In this document: one piece after another, positions 18,508-28,532 of the stretch
Numbering within the stretch: the stretch's first letter is position 1
How the letters are laid out: every line of letters starts with the position of its first letter
Assembly: GCA_036504215.1 (NCBI GenBank)
Contig: DASXVO010000057.1
Coordinates: 1-63,388, forward strand
DNA from: Vicinamibacterales bacterium
GTDB lineage: Bacteria; Acidobacteriota; Vicinamibacteria; Vicinamibacterales; Fen-181
Direction of reading: 5' to 3'
DNA length: 63,388 nt
The notes under the pieces: model-generated
Told to the model about the DNA's origin: nothing
Database searches by the model: none
What the model saw: the letters and a program-made list of their open reading frames with translations, nothing else
Made by a program: the position numbers and the translations under genes

Positions 18508-20076
18508 ATGACGCGCACATCCACCCGCCTGGTCGCCCTCGTCGTGCTCCTGCTCGCCGCCGCGAGCGCATTCGCCCAGCCGGCGCCACTCGCGCCCGCC
18601 GACCGGGATGCGTTCGTGCAGCGGGTGATGAAATCGTTCGACGTCCCCGGCCTCGCTCTGGCCATCGTCAAAGACGATGCCGTCGTCGTGGCCGGAGGCT
18701 TTGGCGTGCGCAAGCTGGGCGAGGCCGGGCCTGTCGACGGCAGAACGCGGTTCGGCATCGCGTCCAACACCAAGGTCTTCACCGCGGCCGCGCTCGGCCT
18801 GCTCGTCGAGCAGCGCAAGCTGCAGTGGGACGCGCCGGTCGTCACCTACCTGCCGTGGTTTCAGCTCTACGACCCCTACGTCACGCGCGAGTTGACCGTC
18901 CGCGACCTGCTCGTCCACCGCAGCGGCCTGGGCCTCGGCGCCGGCGACCTGCTCTGGTGGCCGTCGAGCACCTACGACCGGAAGGAGATCGCCCACCGCC
19001 TCCGTTACATCAAGCCCGCCACCAGCTTCCGAAGCGCGTACGCGTACGACAACGTGCTGTATCTCGTGGCCGGCGAAGTCATCGAGGCTGTGAGCGGCCA
19101 GCCCTGGGAGGATTTCGTCTCCTCCCAGGTGCTCGCGAGAGTCGGCATGACGAATAGCAACGTGCGCCACTCCGCGGCGGCAGGCGGCGGGAACGTCGCG
19201 GCGCCCCACGCGAGCGTGGACGGCACGGTGCGGCCCATCGCCCCGTTCGACAGCGACACGACGAATGCGGCCGGCGGCATCAACTCGTGCGCCGAGGACA
19301 TGGCGAAATGGCTGAAGGTCCTGCTGAATGAGGGCACGCTCTCCGACGGATCGCGGCTCTTCAGCGCCTCCACCTGGCGCGAGTTGACCACGCCGGTGAC
19401 GCCCGAGCCCGTCGGCACGGCGCCGCCAGAACTGCCGGCGCTCCGGGCGAACTTCCGCGCATACGCGCTCGGCCTCGAGGTTCGCGACTTCCGGGGCTAC
19501 AGGGTCCTCACCCACACGGGCGGACTGCCAGGGTACGTCTCGCGAGTCCTGATGATCCCCGACCTCAGGCTTGGCGTCGCGGTGTTGACCAACCAGGAGT
19601 CGGACGAGGCGTTCAACGCGATCGCCTACGCGATTGCCGACGCCTACGTGGGCGGGCCGCAGAGCCCGTGGCTGGAAGGCTTTCAGAAGATCCGTGCGCG
19701 AGGCGTGACTGCCCTCGCGGGCGGCGAGCGGAAGACCGCGACCGCGCGCAACGCGGCGTCGAAGCCGTCACTGCCGCCCGCCGGATACGCCGGAAACTAC
19801 CGCGACGCGTGGTACGGCGACGTGACGATCGCCGAAGAGTCCGGGAAGCTGACCATCAGGTTCGGCAGGACACCCTCGCTCGTTGGCGACCTCGAGCACT
19901 GGCAGTACGACACGTTCGTCGCGCGGTGGCGAAACCGCGAACTGCGCGCCGACGCGTTCGTCACGTTCGCGTTGAAACCGGATGGCACGATCGACCAGGC
20001 AAAGATGCAGGCGGTCTCGCCGGCGACCGACTTCAGTTACGACTTCCAGGACCTGCTGTTGAAGCCGATGCGATAG
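18508..20076 (+). CDS. Secreted serine hydrolase of the beta-lactamase/class C (AmpC-like) family
   Basis: 522 aa with signal peptide (VALVVLLLAAASAFAQ). Penicillin-binding-fold motifs: S86-N-T-K89, Y-D-N in AYAYDNVLYL and HTGGLPGY. The C-terminal ~110 residues (YAGNYRDAWYGDVTI) match a DUF3471-type beta domain. Such proteins are esterases, D-aminopeptidases or carboxypeptidases more often than true beta-lactamases. It ends 7 bp before the convergent small regulator. Confidence 0.87.
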   Translation: MTRTSTRLVALVVLLLAAASAFAQPAPLAPADRDAFVQRVMKSFDVPGLALAIVKDDAVVVAGGFGVRKLGEAGPVDGRTRFGIASNTKVFTAAALGLLVEQRKLQWDAPVVTYLPWFQLYDPYVTRELTVRDLLVHRSGLGLGAGDLLWWPSSTYDRKEIAHRLRYIKPATSFRSAYAYDNVLYLVAGEVIEAVSGQPWEDFVSSQVLARVGMTNSNVRHSAAAGGGNVAAPHASVDGTVRPIAPFDSDTTNAAGGINSCAEDMAKWLKVLLNEGTLSDGSRLFSASTWRELTTPVTPEPVGTAPPELPALRANFRAYALGLEVRDFRGYRVLTHTGGLPGYVSRVLMIPDLRLGVAVLTNQESDEAFNAIAYAIADAYVGGPQSPWLEGFQKIRARGVTALAGGERKTATARNAASKPSLPPAGYAGNYRDAWYGDVTIAEESGKLTIRFGRTPSLVGDLEHWQYDTFVARWRNRELRADAFVTFALKPDGTIDQAKMQAVSPATDFSYDFQDLLLKPMR

Positions 20077-20083
20077 GCGCCGA

Positions 20084-20464
20084 TCAGGACCAGACCGCCC
20101 AGGAGTTGTCCACCGCGGAGGGACGAGCGGCGGGCCGGTCGGTGGGCCGCCGGGCCGGCCGTGCGGCGGGCTGCTTGCGCCTCGATCCTTCGGCGCTCGC
20201 GTCGAGGCAGCCGGTCCTCGCGAGAAGCGCCGTCAGTTCCGCGAAGACGGAGCAGGCTCCGTTGGCCTGAAAGTAGACGAGGCGTCCCTGCGCGATCCGG
20301 ACCAGGAGTCCCGCGGAGACGAGCGTGGCCAGTTCGCGCTGGACTGCGCCCGGAGCCCCGCAGCGCCTGATGATCTCCCGCAGGTAGAACGTCGACTCCG
20401 GATGGCCGAACAACCAGCCCAGGACCCGCTGTCGTGTCGTGCCGAACAGGACACCGGCCAGCAC
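20084..20464 (-). CDS. Small winged-helix (ArsR/MarR-like) transcriptional regulator
   Basis: 126 aa. VLFGTTRQRVLGWLFGHPESTFYLREI, read as two helices plus the wing LLVRIAQGRLVYF, is a compact wHTH like those often found next to nucleotidyltransferases; no such partner is here. GTG at 20464 is preferred because GGGGAG lies 8 nt upstream and the family begins near there; ATG at 20497 would add 11 residues without a ribosome site. An inverted repeat GAGTA-N7-TACTC (20501-20517) lies in the divergent spacer and could be its operator. The tail is Arg/Pro-rich. Confidence 0.75.
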   Translation of the reverse strand: MLAGVLFGTTRQRVLGWLFGHPESTFYLREIIRRCGAPGAVQRELATLVSAGLLVRIAQGRLVYFQANGACSVFAELTALLARTGCLDASAEGSRRKQPAARPARRPTDRPAARPSAVDNSWAVWS

Positions 20465-20650
20465 CCGAGCATCTCCCCTGATCGGTTTTGTACCCATAAT
20501 GAGTACTAAGTCTACTCCAAGTGGCCTCGGGCGCTCACGGCGAGTGACACGTACGCGGCCTCATCGGACAATTGCTGGTGAGGTTCGATCCATTTCGACA
20601 CCGGCTCGCGATACGATGAGGGTTCCTGTGCCCCGGAGGCCGCTCGTTCG

Positions 20651-22048
20651 ATGACTGTTCGCCCGTCTGTCCGCACATTCGACCGGAGCATCGTCGAAGG
20701 CCCGCTCTCCCGCGCGGTCTGGAAGCTCGCCTGGCCGACCATGCTTCAGAACGCCATCGCGGGACTCCAGGGCATCGTCGACCACACCCTGGTTGGTCAC
20801 TTCGTCGGGTTCACCGCCAACGCCGCCATCGGCGTGAGCTGGCAGATTATCCTCGTCGTCATCACCTTCATTGCATCGCTCTACACCGGCACGGCCGTGC
20901 TGGTGGCGCGCGCCGCGGGCGCGGGCGACGCGGAAGGCGTCAATCGCGTCGTCTACCAGGCGTTTCTGGCGTCGTTGATCCTCGCGTGCGGCATCCTCGC
21001 ACCTGTCGGCTACGTGGTCGCGCCGTACCTGCTCGACCTCGTCAACGCCGCACCCGAGGTCAAGCGGGAAGCCTTGCCATTCCTGCGCATCATGCTGACC
21101 TGCAACCTCGGCATGCTGATCTTCTTCATGCTCGGCGGTGCGTTTCGCGCGGCCGGCGACGCCCAGACGCCGCTCCGCCTGGGCATTGCCGTCACCGTGC
21201 TCAACGCGGGCTTCAACGTCGTGCTGATCCGCGGTCTCGGCCCCATCCCGGCGTTCGGCACCGCGGGCGCCGCCATTGGGACGACGCTCGCGAACTTCAT
21301 CGTCGGCCTCGTCGGCCTGGGACTGCTCTTCTCGGGACGCTCGGTGATTCACTGGTCGCGCCGCATGTCCTGGCGTCTCGACTGGTCGGTCGTGCGAATG
21401 CTGTTTGCGTTCGGCCTGCCGGCGGGATTCCAGGGAATTGCCATGAACATCGCCGGGATGATGCTGCTGCGGTTCATTGGCTCGCTCGGCCACAGCGCGC
21501 AGGCGCAGGCGGCCTTCGCCGTCGGCTACAGCGAACTGTTCTCGCTGGTCACGTGGACGTCGGTGGGCCTGATGGGCGCGGCAGCCACGGTGGTGGGACA
21601 GAACCTGGGCGCGGGACGCCCCGAGCGCAGTGAAGCCGGACCGCGCATCGCCGCACGGATCGGCGTCGCGCTGGCGGCGACGGTCGGCGTGCTGTTCCTC
21701 CTCGTGCCGCGCACGCTCTTCGGCTTCTTCGGCTTGACCGACCCGATCGTCCTCGACCTCGGCACGCAACTGCTGCGCTTCCTCAGCGTGTCGGGCCTGT
21801 TCGTCACGGTCGCCCTCACCTACAGCGGCGCGCTCCAGGGCAGCGGCGACACCCGCAGCCCGTTCGTCATTTCCATCATCTCGCAGATCGTCGTGCCTCT
21901 CGGCCTCTGCGCCGCGCTGCAGGCCTCGGGCCGGCTGACGCCCGGCGGCATCTGGACGGCCGTCGTCCTCGGCCACATCACGCGTGCCGGCTTGAGCGTC
22001 TTGCGCTTCCGGCAAGGACGGTGGCGGACGATCAAGGTCGAGCTGTAG
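20651..22048 (+). CDS. MATE-family multidrug/cation efflux transporter
   Basis: 465 aa, 12 predicted membrane helices in two halves. It opens GPLSRAVWKLAWPTMLQNAI and has the VDHTLVGHFVG loop typical of NorM/DinF-like MATE proteins. It exports cationic drugs or metabolites in exchange for Na+ or H+. Divergent from the small wHTH regulator, which may control it. Its last 17 bp overlap the 3' end of the convergent MFS gene. Confidence 0.9.
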   Translation: MTVRPSVRTFDRSIVEGPLSRAVWKLAWPTMLQNAIAGLQGIVDHTLVGHFVGFTANAAIGVSWQIILVVITFIASLYTGTAVLVARAAGAGDAEGVNRVVYQAFLASLILACGILAPVGYVVAPYLLDLVNAAPEVKREALPFLRIMLTCNLGMLIFFMLGGAFRAAGDAQTPLRLGIAVTVLNAGFNVVLIRGLGPIPAFGTAGAAIGTTLANFIVGLVGLGLLFSGRSVIHWSRRMSWRLDWSVVRMLFAFGLPAGFQGIAMNIAGMMLLRFIGSLGHSAQAQAAFAVGYSELFSLVTWTSVGLMGAAATVVGQNLGAGRPERSEAGPRIAARIGVALAATVGVLFLLVPRTLFGFFGLTDPIVLDLGTQLLRFLSVSGLFVTVALTYSGALQGSGDTRSPFVISIISQIVVPLGLCAALQASGRLTPGGIWTAVVLGHITRAGLSVLRFRQGRWRTIKVEL

Positions 22049-23258
22049 TCTCCGTGGCCCGTCCATCCCAGGTTCTGGCCACGGCGAGCAGCAGCGCCGT
22101 GATCGCGACGGCAAGCCCGCCGACGCTCGTCCACAGTGCGGTGCCGCCGCCGAGCACATAGAGGCGCGTGCCGAGGGCGGGCCCGGCGACGATGCCGACG
22201 CTGAAGCTCATGCTGAACAGCCCCTGGTAGCGTCCCTGCGCGCCCGCAGGTGCGCGGAACGACACGAGCGTGGTCAACGCCGGCATCGTCAGCATCTCGC
22301 CGAACGTCCAGATCGCCACCGTCAGCGCCACGAAGGCCGCCGATTCGCTGAGCGGCATCACGCCAAACCCCGCGGCCAGCAGCAGCGTTCCGCACGCAGC
22401 CATGCCGGTCCGCGACCAGCGCTCGACGGCGTGTGTGAGCGGCATCTGGACCAGGACGATGAGCGCCGTGTTCACGGTGAGCAGGACGCCAATCTGCGGC
22501 TCCGAGAGTCCGCACGACTCCTTCAAGTACATCCCGAACGTGCTGAACACCTGGGAGAAGACGATGGCGACGCCGACCGAGGCGCTGAGGATGCCGAGAA
22601 ACACGCCGTCCCGCCACCACGCCGCGTGACCGTCCGAAGGCGACGCGGGCGCGGCGGTGGACAGGTCGGGCCGACTGGCGGGGAAGCACCACAGCATCGC
22701 GCCGGCTGCGAGCACGCTCGTGACGCCGTCGACCCAGAACAGCAGGCGGTAGTCCACTGTGGCCAGGAATCCGCCAACCACCGGCCCCACGGTGGCGCCG
22801 AGGTTGGAGGCCAGACGCAGCAGCACGAATCCCCGCGCGCGCACCGACTCGGGGCACAACGACGCCATCGTCGACGCGTTCGCGGGGAACAGGGCCGAGG
22901 CGAAGAACCCCCAGAGTGCGGTCGCGGCGAGGACCGTTGGAACGCTGTGGAGGTATGAGAGGACGACGAGCGTGACGCCCGCGCAGCAGAGGCTGAGCCG
23001 CTGCACGCGGAACGCACCGAGGCGGTCGGACAGGGTGCCGCCGGCCAGGGTGCCCACCAGCATGCCGCCGCCGTAACTGCTCATCGCGAGCCCGGCGGTG
23101 GCCACCGCCCACCCGAGCTGGCGCGACAGGTAGAGCACGAGGAAGAACACGACCATCGTGCCGGAGGTATTGACCAGCAGCACGGTGGCCAGGATCCACG
23201 CCGGTCGGGGCAGGCCCGCGAAGGAGTCAACGTAGTTCCGCGCGAGTCGCTTCAGCAT
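22032..23258 (-). CDS. MFS transporter (drug-efflux type)
   Basis: 408 aa, 12 membrane segments. The MFS loop 2-3 motif is seen as GGTLSDRLGAFRV, and the second half repeats the pattern (LTHAVERWSRT). It resembles DHA-type exporters; no substrate can be assigned. It follows the VPS10-like gene by 24 bp on the same strand, so the two may be cotranscribed, and overlaps the MATE gene tail to tail. Confidence 0.88.
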   Translation of the reverse strand: MLKRLARNYVDSFAGLPRPAWILATVLLVNTSGTMVVFFLVLYLSRQLGWAVATAGLAMSSYGGGMLVGTLAGGTLSDRLGAFRVQRLSLCCAGVTLVVLSYLHSVPTVLAATALWGFFASALFPANASTMASLCPESVRARGFVLLRLASNLGATVGPVVGGFLATVDYRLLFWVDGVTSVLAAGAMLWCFPASRPDLSTAAPASPSDGHAAWWRDGVFLGILSASVGVAIVFSQVFSTFGMYLKESCGLSEPQIGVLLTVNTALIVLVQMPLTHAVERWSRTGMAACGTLLLAAGFGVMPLSESAAFVALTVAIWTFGEMLTMPALTTLVSFRAPAGAQGRYQGLFSMSFSVGIVAGPALGTRLYVLGGGTALWTSVGGLAVAITALLLAVARTWDGRATETTARP

Positions 23259-23282
23259 GGCCTGCCCATCGACGTTCCGTCG

Positions 23283-26200
23283 CTACTTCTTCCAGCGTGG
23301 CACGCCGCGGCCCGGAGTCCACGGGGCGCCCGCCGCTTCGAGGCGATCGCCGACAGCCTTCAGATCGACCTCGACCAGCACTCGCATCTCCTCTGCCAGT
23401 TTCTCGAATCCAGTGGCGGCTATCTCGTAGTCGCGCTGGACGGTCGCGGTAATCGGGCTCGTCGAGCCCAGCTGACCGCTCACGCGATCCATCAGCGACG
23501 GCAACACCACTTCGGATCGCCTCGCCTTGGTCTGATCGCCCGTCAGCGTCATCAGTGCCGTGCGCATCTTCTTCTCGAGCGCCCGCACGTCGTCGCCCAG
23601 CTTCGGATCGGCCTTCGGCGTGTCGGTGAGCGCCTTCTTCATGAACTGGATGCTGCGGAGCGCGTCGTTGACCGATGCGGCCGCGCCCATCATCGCGCGC
23701 TGGAGCGAACCGGCGCGCTGCTGGTAGGCCAGGAGCGCCTGGCGGTTCTTCGCGTCGAGCGAGGCGAGCCCGAGCGACTCGACCGTGAACGTCTGCGGAT
23801 CGCCAAGCGGCGTGATGACGCCGGCCACGCGTTTGGCGAGCGACACGGTAAAGGTTCCGGGTACGACGAGCGGGCCCTGCGGCGGACCTTCCCACTCCTC
23901 GCGCGCAGTCACCTCGAGTTGCGTCGGGTCGACCGCGGGATAGCGCAGGTCCCAGGCCACGCGGTTCAGCCCCTGCGCCGTCGGACCCGTGATGCGGCGA
24001 ACCACCTGGCCGGCCTGGTCTGCGATGGTCAGGATGATCTCCGGCTTCTCCTCGCTCTCCTCGGTGCGCAGCGCGGTCCAGCCGGCAAAACCCACCGGCT
24101 TGCCAGCCTTCTCCTGCGCCTTCTCACGCTCGCGGCGCGCGTCCGCGGTGGAGCGGACGGCGTCCTTCAGGTAGTAGGTGACCACGGCGCCGAACGGCGG
24201 GTTGGGTGCCACGAAATACGCTTCGCCGAGCATCCCCTTCGTGCCGTCGCCAATCGGACGCTGCGGCACGTACATCAGCGCCTTCTTCACGCCGAACAGG
24301 AGCGCCTCCTTCTCGAGCGCCTGCTCGCCGATCGTTCGCAGCGCCGAATAATCGTCGAGCACGTAGAAGCTCCGCCCGAACGACGCGCCGACGAGATCGC
24401 TCTCGCGCTCCTGGATCTCGAGGTCGCGGAACGCAATCGTCGGCACGCCGCCCGACAGCTTGACCCAGCGTGTGCCGCCGTCGATCGTCACGTAGATGCC
24501 GTACTCGGTGCCCGCGAAGAGCAGTTCCTTCTTCACGTGATCCTGCACGATGGACCACACCCATCCGCGGTCCGGCAGATTCCCCGTGATCGAGTGCCAC
24601 GTGCGGCCGCGGTCGTCGCTGCGCAGGAGATACGGCTTGTAGTCGCCGGTCTTGTGGCTGTCCACCGCGACGAACACGGCGTCTTTCTCGAGCCGCGACG
24701 CCTTCACCTTGTTCACGAAGAAGTTGTCGGGCACACCGGGGAGCCTGTCGATCTTCCGCCACGCCTTCCCGCCGTCTTCGGTGACCTGCACCAAGCCGTC
24801 ATCCGTGCCGGCGTAGAGGAGGCCCTCCACCAGCGGCGATTCGCTGACCGTCGTGATCGTCGAGAACATCGACATCGCACCGTGGTGCCACAACGCATCC
24901 GCGCTCCACGTGCGGCCCATGATCGGCTGGTCGAGACGGAAGACGTTCCGCGTCAGATCCGGGCTGATCTTCGTCCAGGAATCGCCGCGATCCTCGCTGC
25001 GCCAGACATACTGCGACGCGTAGTAGATGCGGGTGTGCGCGTGGGGGCTGACGATGACGGGCGAATCCCAGTTGAACCGCAACGGCGCCTCGTCGGGCCC
25101 CGGCCGCGGGCTGATGTAGACCGTTTCCAGGCTCTTGCGGTCGAATCGCAGGAGATTTCCCTCCTGCCACTCGATGTACTGGGTGTTCGAGTCCGTCGGA
25201 TCGATGGCGCACGCGTACCCGTCGGCGCCGTAGGTGATGATCCAGTCGGCGTTGCTGATGCCGTGGTTGTTCAGCGTGCGCGACGGCCCGAGCTGGCTGC
25301 CGTTGTCCTGCATGCCGCCGTGGACGTTGTAGAACGGCAGCGCGTTGTCGAGCGCGAGCTTGTAGATCTGCGTCACCGGCAGGTTCTCGAAGAACCGCCA
25401 GGTCTTGCCCGCATCGTGGCTCTCGTACACGCCGCCGTCGCTGCCGTTGAGGATGTAGTCAGGGTCGCCGACGACGAACGCCATCGCGTGGTTGTCGCCG
25501 TGCTTGCTCTTCTCGCCGACCGGCCGCCACGTCTTGCCGCCGTCGCTCGTCACCCGCATGGCGGGATCCATCTGGTAGACGCGATCGAAGACGTTCGGAT
25601 CCGCGAAGATCTCCTGGTAGTAGTGAGGGCCGGTGCCGCCGCTGATGTATTCGTTCCGCTTCTCCCAGCTCTCTCCCCGGTCGGTCGAGCGGTAGAAGCC
25701 GCGCTCGTCTGGCGACGCCTCCACCGTGGCGTACACGACGCGCGGGTCGATCGGTGAAACCGCCAGGCCAATCTTGCCCTTGTCGCCGGCGGGCAGGCCG
25801 ACCGTCAGCTTTCGCCAGGTCTTCCCGGCGTCGGTGGACTTGTAGATCCCGGAGTCCGGTCCCCCGCCCATGAACGCCGCCACGGAGCGCCGGCGCTGAT
25901 AGGCCGCCGCGTAGAGAACGTCCGGGTTCGACGGATCGAGTTCGGCGCTCGCCACGCCGGTGTCCTTGTTGATCTCGAGCGAAATCGTCCACGTCGCGCC
26001 GCCATCGGTCGACTTGTAGAGCCCCCGGTCGCCGCCCGACGACCACAGCGGCCCCTCGGCAGCCACGTAGATCACGTTCGAGTTGCGCGGATCGACCAGG
26101 ATGCGCGCGATGTGGTCCGACTGCCGCAGCCCGGTGTTCGTCCAGGTCTTGCCGCCGTTCAGGCTCTTGTAGACGCCGTCGCCGATGCCCACGTGGCGCC

Positions 26201-26618
26201 CGCTGACGTTCTCGCCCGTTCCAACCCACACCGTATCCGGGTTCGACGGATCCAGCGTGATGCATCCGATCGAGTACGACGCCTGGCTGTCGAAGATCGG
26301 CGTCCATGTCGTCCCGGCGTTCTCGGTCTTCCACACGCCGCCCGAACCGACCGCCACGTACCACAACTGCCGCTTCTTCGGATGGATGACGATGTCGCTG
26401 ATGCGGCCCGACATGATCGCGGGGCCGATGCTGCGGAACGCGAGACCCGACAGCGCGGCCTCCGTCACAAGGCTCTTCGGGGAAACAGCGACGGCCGGCT
26501 TGTCAGACGACTTCGCAGCCGGTTTCGCGGGAGGCGTCTGTGGCGTGGGGTTCTGCGCCACCAGAGAGGATGACAACGCGACGAGGATGACTGCGAGACC
26601 CAATGACATCTTTCTCAC
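23283..26618 (-). CDS. Exported sortilin/VPS10-like Asp-box (BNR) repeat protein
   Basis: 1111 aa. GTG start with AGGAG 6 nt upstream, then signal peptide (LGLAVILVALSSSLVAQ). More than eight Asp-boxes (S-x-D-x-G-x-T-W) are seen, e.g. KSLNGGKTW, KSTDGGATW, RSTDRGESW, ESHDAGKTW, RSEDRGDSW, which build two beta-propellers over residues about 60-780. The C-terminal part holds a short beta domain and a helical segment (residues about 950-1090). Often annotated as glycosyl hydrolase, but no sialidase catalytic residues are evident. Common and multicopy in Acidobacteriota; function unknown. Confidence 0.88.
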   Translation of the reverse strand: MRKMSLGLAVILVALSSSLVAQNPTPQTPPAKPAAKSSDKPAVAVSPKSLVTEAALSGLAFRSIGPAIMSGRISDIVIHPKKRQLWYVAVGSGGVWKTENAGTTWTPIFDSQASYSIGCITLDPSNPDTVWVGTGENVSGRHVGIGDGVYKSLNGGKTWTNTGLRQSDHIARILVDPRNSNVIYVAAEGPLWSSGGDRGLYKSTDGGATWTISLEINKDTGVASAELDPSNPDVLYAAAYQRRRSVAAFMGGGPDSGIYKSTDAGKTWRKLTVGLPAGDKGKIGLAVSPIDPRVVYATVEASPDERGFYRSTDRGESWEKRNEYISGGTGPHYYQEIFADPNVFDRVYQMDPAMRVTSDGGKTWRPVGEKSKHGDNHAMAFVVGDPDYILNGSDGGVYESHDAGKTWRFFENLPVTQIYKLALDNALPFYNVHGGMQDNGSQLGPSRTLNNHGISNADWIITYGADGYACAIDPTDSNTQYIEWQEGNLLRFDRKSLETVYISPRPGPDEAPLRFNWDSPVIVSPHAHTRIYYASQYVWRSEDRGDSWTKISPDLTRNVFRLDQPIMGRTWSADALWHHGAMSMFSTITTVSESPLVEGLLYAGTDDGLVQVTEDGGKAWRKIDRLPGVPDNFFVNKVKASRLEKDAVFVAVDSHKTGDYKPYLLRSDDRGRTWHSITGNLPDRGWVWSIVQDHVKKELLFAGTEYGIYVTIDGGTRWVKLSGGVPTIAFRDLEIQERESDLVGASFGRSFYVLDDYSALRTIGEQALEKEALLFGVKKALMYVPQRPIGDGTKGMLGEAYFVAPNPPFGAVVTYYLKDAVRSTADARREREKAQEKAGKPVGFAGWTALRTEESEEKPEIILTIADQAGQVVRRITGPTAQGLNRVAWDLRYPAVDPTQLEVTAREEWEGPPQGPLVVPGTFTVSLAKRVAGVITPLGDPQTFTVESLGLASLDAKNRQALLAYQQRAGSLQRAMMGAAASVNDALRSIQFMKKALTDTPKADPKLGDDVRALEKKMRTALMTLTGDQTKARRSEVVLPSLMDRVSGQLGSTSPITATVQRDYEIAATGFEKLAEEMRVLVEVDLKAVGDRLEAAGAPWTPGRGVPRWKK

Positions 26619-26672
26619 GATGTACTCCTGGATAGAACCGGGGGAGGGCGAGAAAATTCTACACGGATCACA

Positions 26673-26819
26673 GGTGCTGAGGGTGCCAAAGGTGCTGGAG
26701 GTGCTGGGGGTGCGGTGCTGAGGGTGCCACGGGTGCTGGAGGTGCTGGGGGTGCGGTGCTGAGGGTGCCAGGGGTGCTGGAGGTGCGGCGGGTACGGTGC
26801 CGCGGGTGCTGGAGGTGCC
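26673..26819. repeat. 41-bp tandem repeat (minisatellite), 3.6 copies
   Basis: Units start at 26673, 26714 and 26755 and a partial one at 26796. Units 1 and 2 differ at two positions, unit 3 diverges in its last third. Each unit is built of GGTGCTG/GGTGCC words. It fills most of the spacer between the VPS10-like and murJ genes and ends exactly at the murJ stop codon. A related 41-bp unit occurs in frame at 32119. Confidence 0.9.
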
Positions 26820-28399
26820 TATTGGCTCGGGCGAAGGCGGGCTGCCAAACGCCGCGCGTAGCTCAGGCCCATCAGGGTTGTCAGGCCCAGGTAGGCGGCA
26901 CCGTAGGGCACGAGGACGATGAGGCCTTCGAGAAGTGGCGACCGTTGCGGGAGGGTGAGCTTGCAGGTCCAGGCGATGGCGGCCGCGGCGAGCGCCGAAC
27001 TCCACAGCCGGGGGAGCAGCAGGCGCGGCAGCACCACGCGTCCGATGCGGCGCGTGAGCGTCCGGCGCAGCAGGAAGAACTCCACCCAGCCGGCGAGGCC
27101 GGCCGAGGCGGTGAGGCCGGCCGCACCCCAGCGCGTCTCCACGCCGATGACCGCTGGCAGGAATACGGCGGCCAGGAAGCCGAGCACGGCCGTCAGCGCC
27201 ACGCGGACAATCGCGTAGCGAAGCGGCGTGCGCGTGTCGCGCAGCGCCCAATAGGTGGACGAATAGAGCCGCGCCGACGTCGAGGCGAGCAGACCGACCG
27301 ATGACCCGGCCAGGATGCCCCAGACGTACAACGCGTCGGCATGTCCAAATCGTCCCGTCTGAAGGATGGTGGCGGCCACCACGTCGCCGAGCGTCGCAAA
27401 GGCGACGGCGGACGGGACCACGAAGAACGCGATCTGCTCGAGCCCCCGCGCGAGGCGTTCCCTCACCTGCGCCGATACCGCGGCCTCGTCGCCCACCGCC
27501 CGCGACATCGCGGGCAGCTCCGCGGCCGAGACGGACATGCCGAACAGGCTCACCGGCAGGGTGTAGAGCAGTTGCACGTTGGTCAGACCCGTCACCGCGC
27601 CGGTTGGCAGCAGGCTGGCGATCATCTGATCCACGTACGCGCTGATCTGCACGACGCCGCGGCTGAAGAACACCGGCCAGAAGTTCCGCACGACCTCGCG
27701 CACGTGGGCAGACCGGTGGCCGAGCGACAGCCGCAGGCGCGTCGTCACCCGCGCGACCGTCGGCCACTGCACGAGCACCTGCAGGCCGCTGCCGGCCACC
27801 GATCCCCACGCCAGCGCGATGGCCAGCGAGTCGAGCGGCAAGCGGCCGCCCCACCCGACGAGCGTCGCGATCATCGCGACGTTCCACATGACCGGCGCCG
27901 CATACGACAGGAAGAAGCGGTGGTGGCTGTTCAGGATGCCGAGACACCACGCGGACAAGACGAGCAGGCCCGCCCCGGGAAACAGGATGCGGACGATGTG
28001 GATCGTCAGGTCGCGCTTGGCGCCTTCGAAGCCAGGCGCGATCAGGTCGAGCAGGATCGGCGTGGCCAGCACCCCGACCAGCACGATCGTGGAGACGGCG
28101 AGTGCCAGAAGCCCCGCGACGGCGCCAGCGACGCGATCGGCCTCCTCCTCGTCGCCCGTGGCCAGCAGCTTCGCGTACACGGGAATGAACGACCCCGACA
28201 GCGCGCCTTCGCCAAAGAGGTTCTGGAGCAGGTTCGGGATGCGAAAAGCGGCGTTGAAGGCGTCGGCCGCGTCGGACGCGAGACCGAAGTAGTGGGAGAA
28301 CACGCGGACCCGCACCAGGCCGAAGATGCGGCTGACGAAGATGCCGATGGCGACGAGGATCGCGCCGGCGCTACTGGGCCGGCCGGATGGCGCAGGCAT
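26819..28399 (-). CDS. murJ: Lipid II flippase MurJ (MviN)
   Basis: 526 aa, 13-14 membrane helices. Family hallmarks: FVSRIFGLVRVRVFSHYFG near the start, FRIPNLLQNLFGEGALSGSFIPVY, and RGVVQISAYVDQMIASLLPTGAVTGL in the middle. It moves lipid-linked peptidoglycan precursor across the inner membrane. The start at MPAPSGRPS fits the family; upstream frame is not conserved. Divergent from the methyltransferase gene by 133 bp. Confidence 0.92.
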   Translation of the reverse strand: MPAPSGRPSSAGAILVAIGIFVSRIFGLVRVRVFSHYFGLASDAADAFNAAFRIPNLLQNLFGEGALSGSFIPVYAKLLATGDEEEADRVAGAVAGLLALAVSTIVLVGVLATPILLDLIAPGFEGAKRDLTIHIVRILFPGAGLLVLSAWCLGILNSHHRFFLSYAAPVMWNVAMIATLVGWGGRLPLDSLAIALAWGSVAGSGLQVLVQWPTVARVTTRLRLSLGHRSAHVREVVRNFWPVFFSRGVVQISAYVDQMIASLLPTGAVTGLTNVQLLYTLPVSLFGMSVSAAELPAMSRAVGDEAAVSAQVRERLARGLEQIAFFVVPSAVAFATLGDVVAATILQTGRFGHADALYVWGILAGSSVGLLASTSARLYSSTYWALRDTRTPLRYAIVRVALTAVLGFLAAVFLPAVIGVETRWGAAGLTASAGLAGWVEFFLLRRTLTRRIGRVVLPRLLLPRLWSSALAAAAIAWTCKLTLPQRSPLLEGLIVLVPYGAAYLGLTTLMGLSYARRLAARLRPSQ

Positions 28400-28532
28400 G
28401 AGGCGGCGATCGTACCCCGACGTGTCCAGGAAATCCACCGAGTCCGCCAATTGGATGGCCGGACAAGCACCGCAACCGGCTGTTGGCGATCCTCCTTCCC
28501 GCCCCGACAATGCCAACAGAGAGGAACAGCGT

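Noticed and set aside
26673-26819. CRISPR array
   Set aside because: Units adjoin directly without spacers and no cas gene is in the window; it is a minisatellite.
23283-27950. An open minus-strand frame running from the VPS10-like gene through the spacer into murJ
   Set aside because: The GTG at 26618 with ribosome site and signal peptide is a clear start; the upstream part is repeat DNA and out-of-frame murJ.
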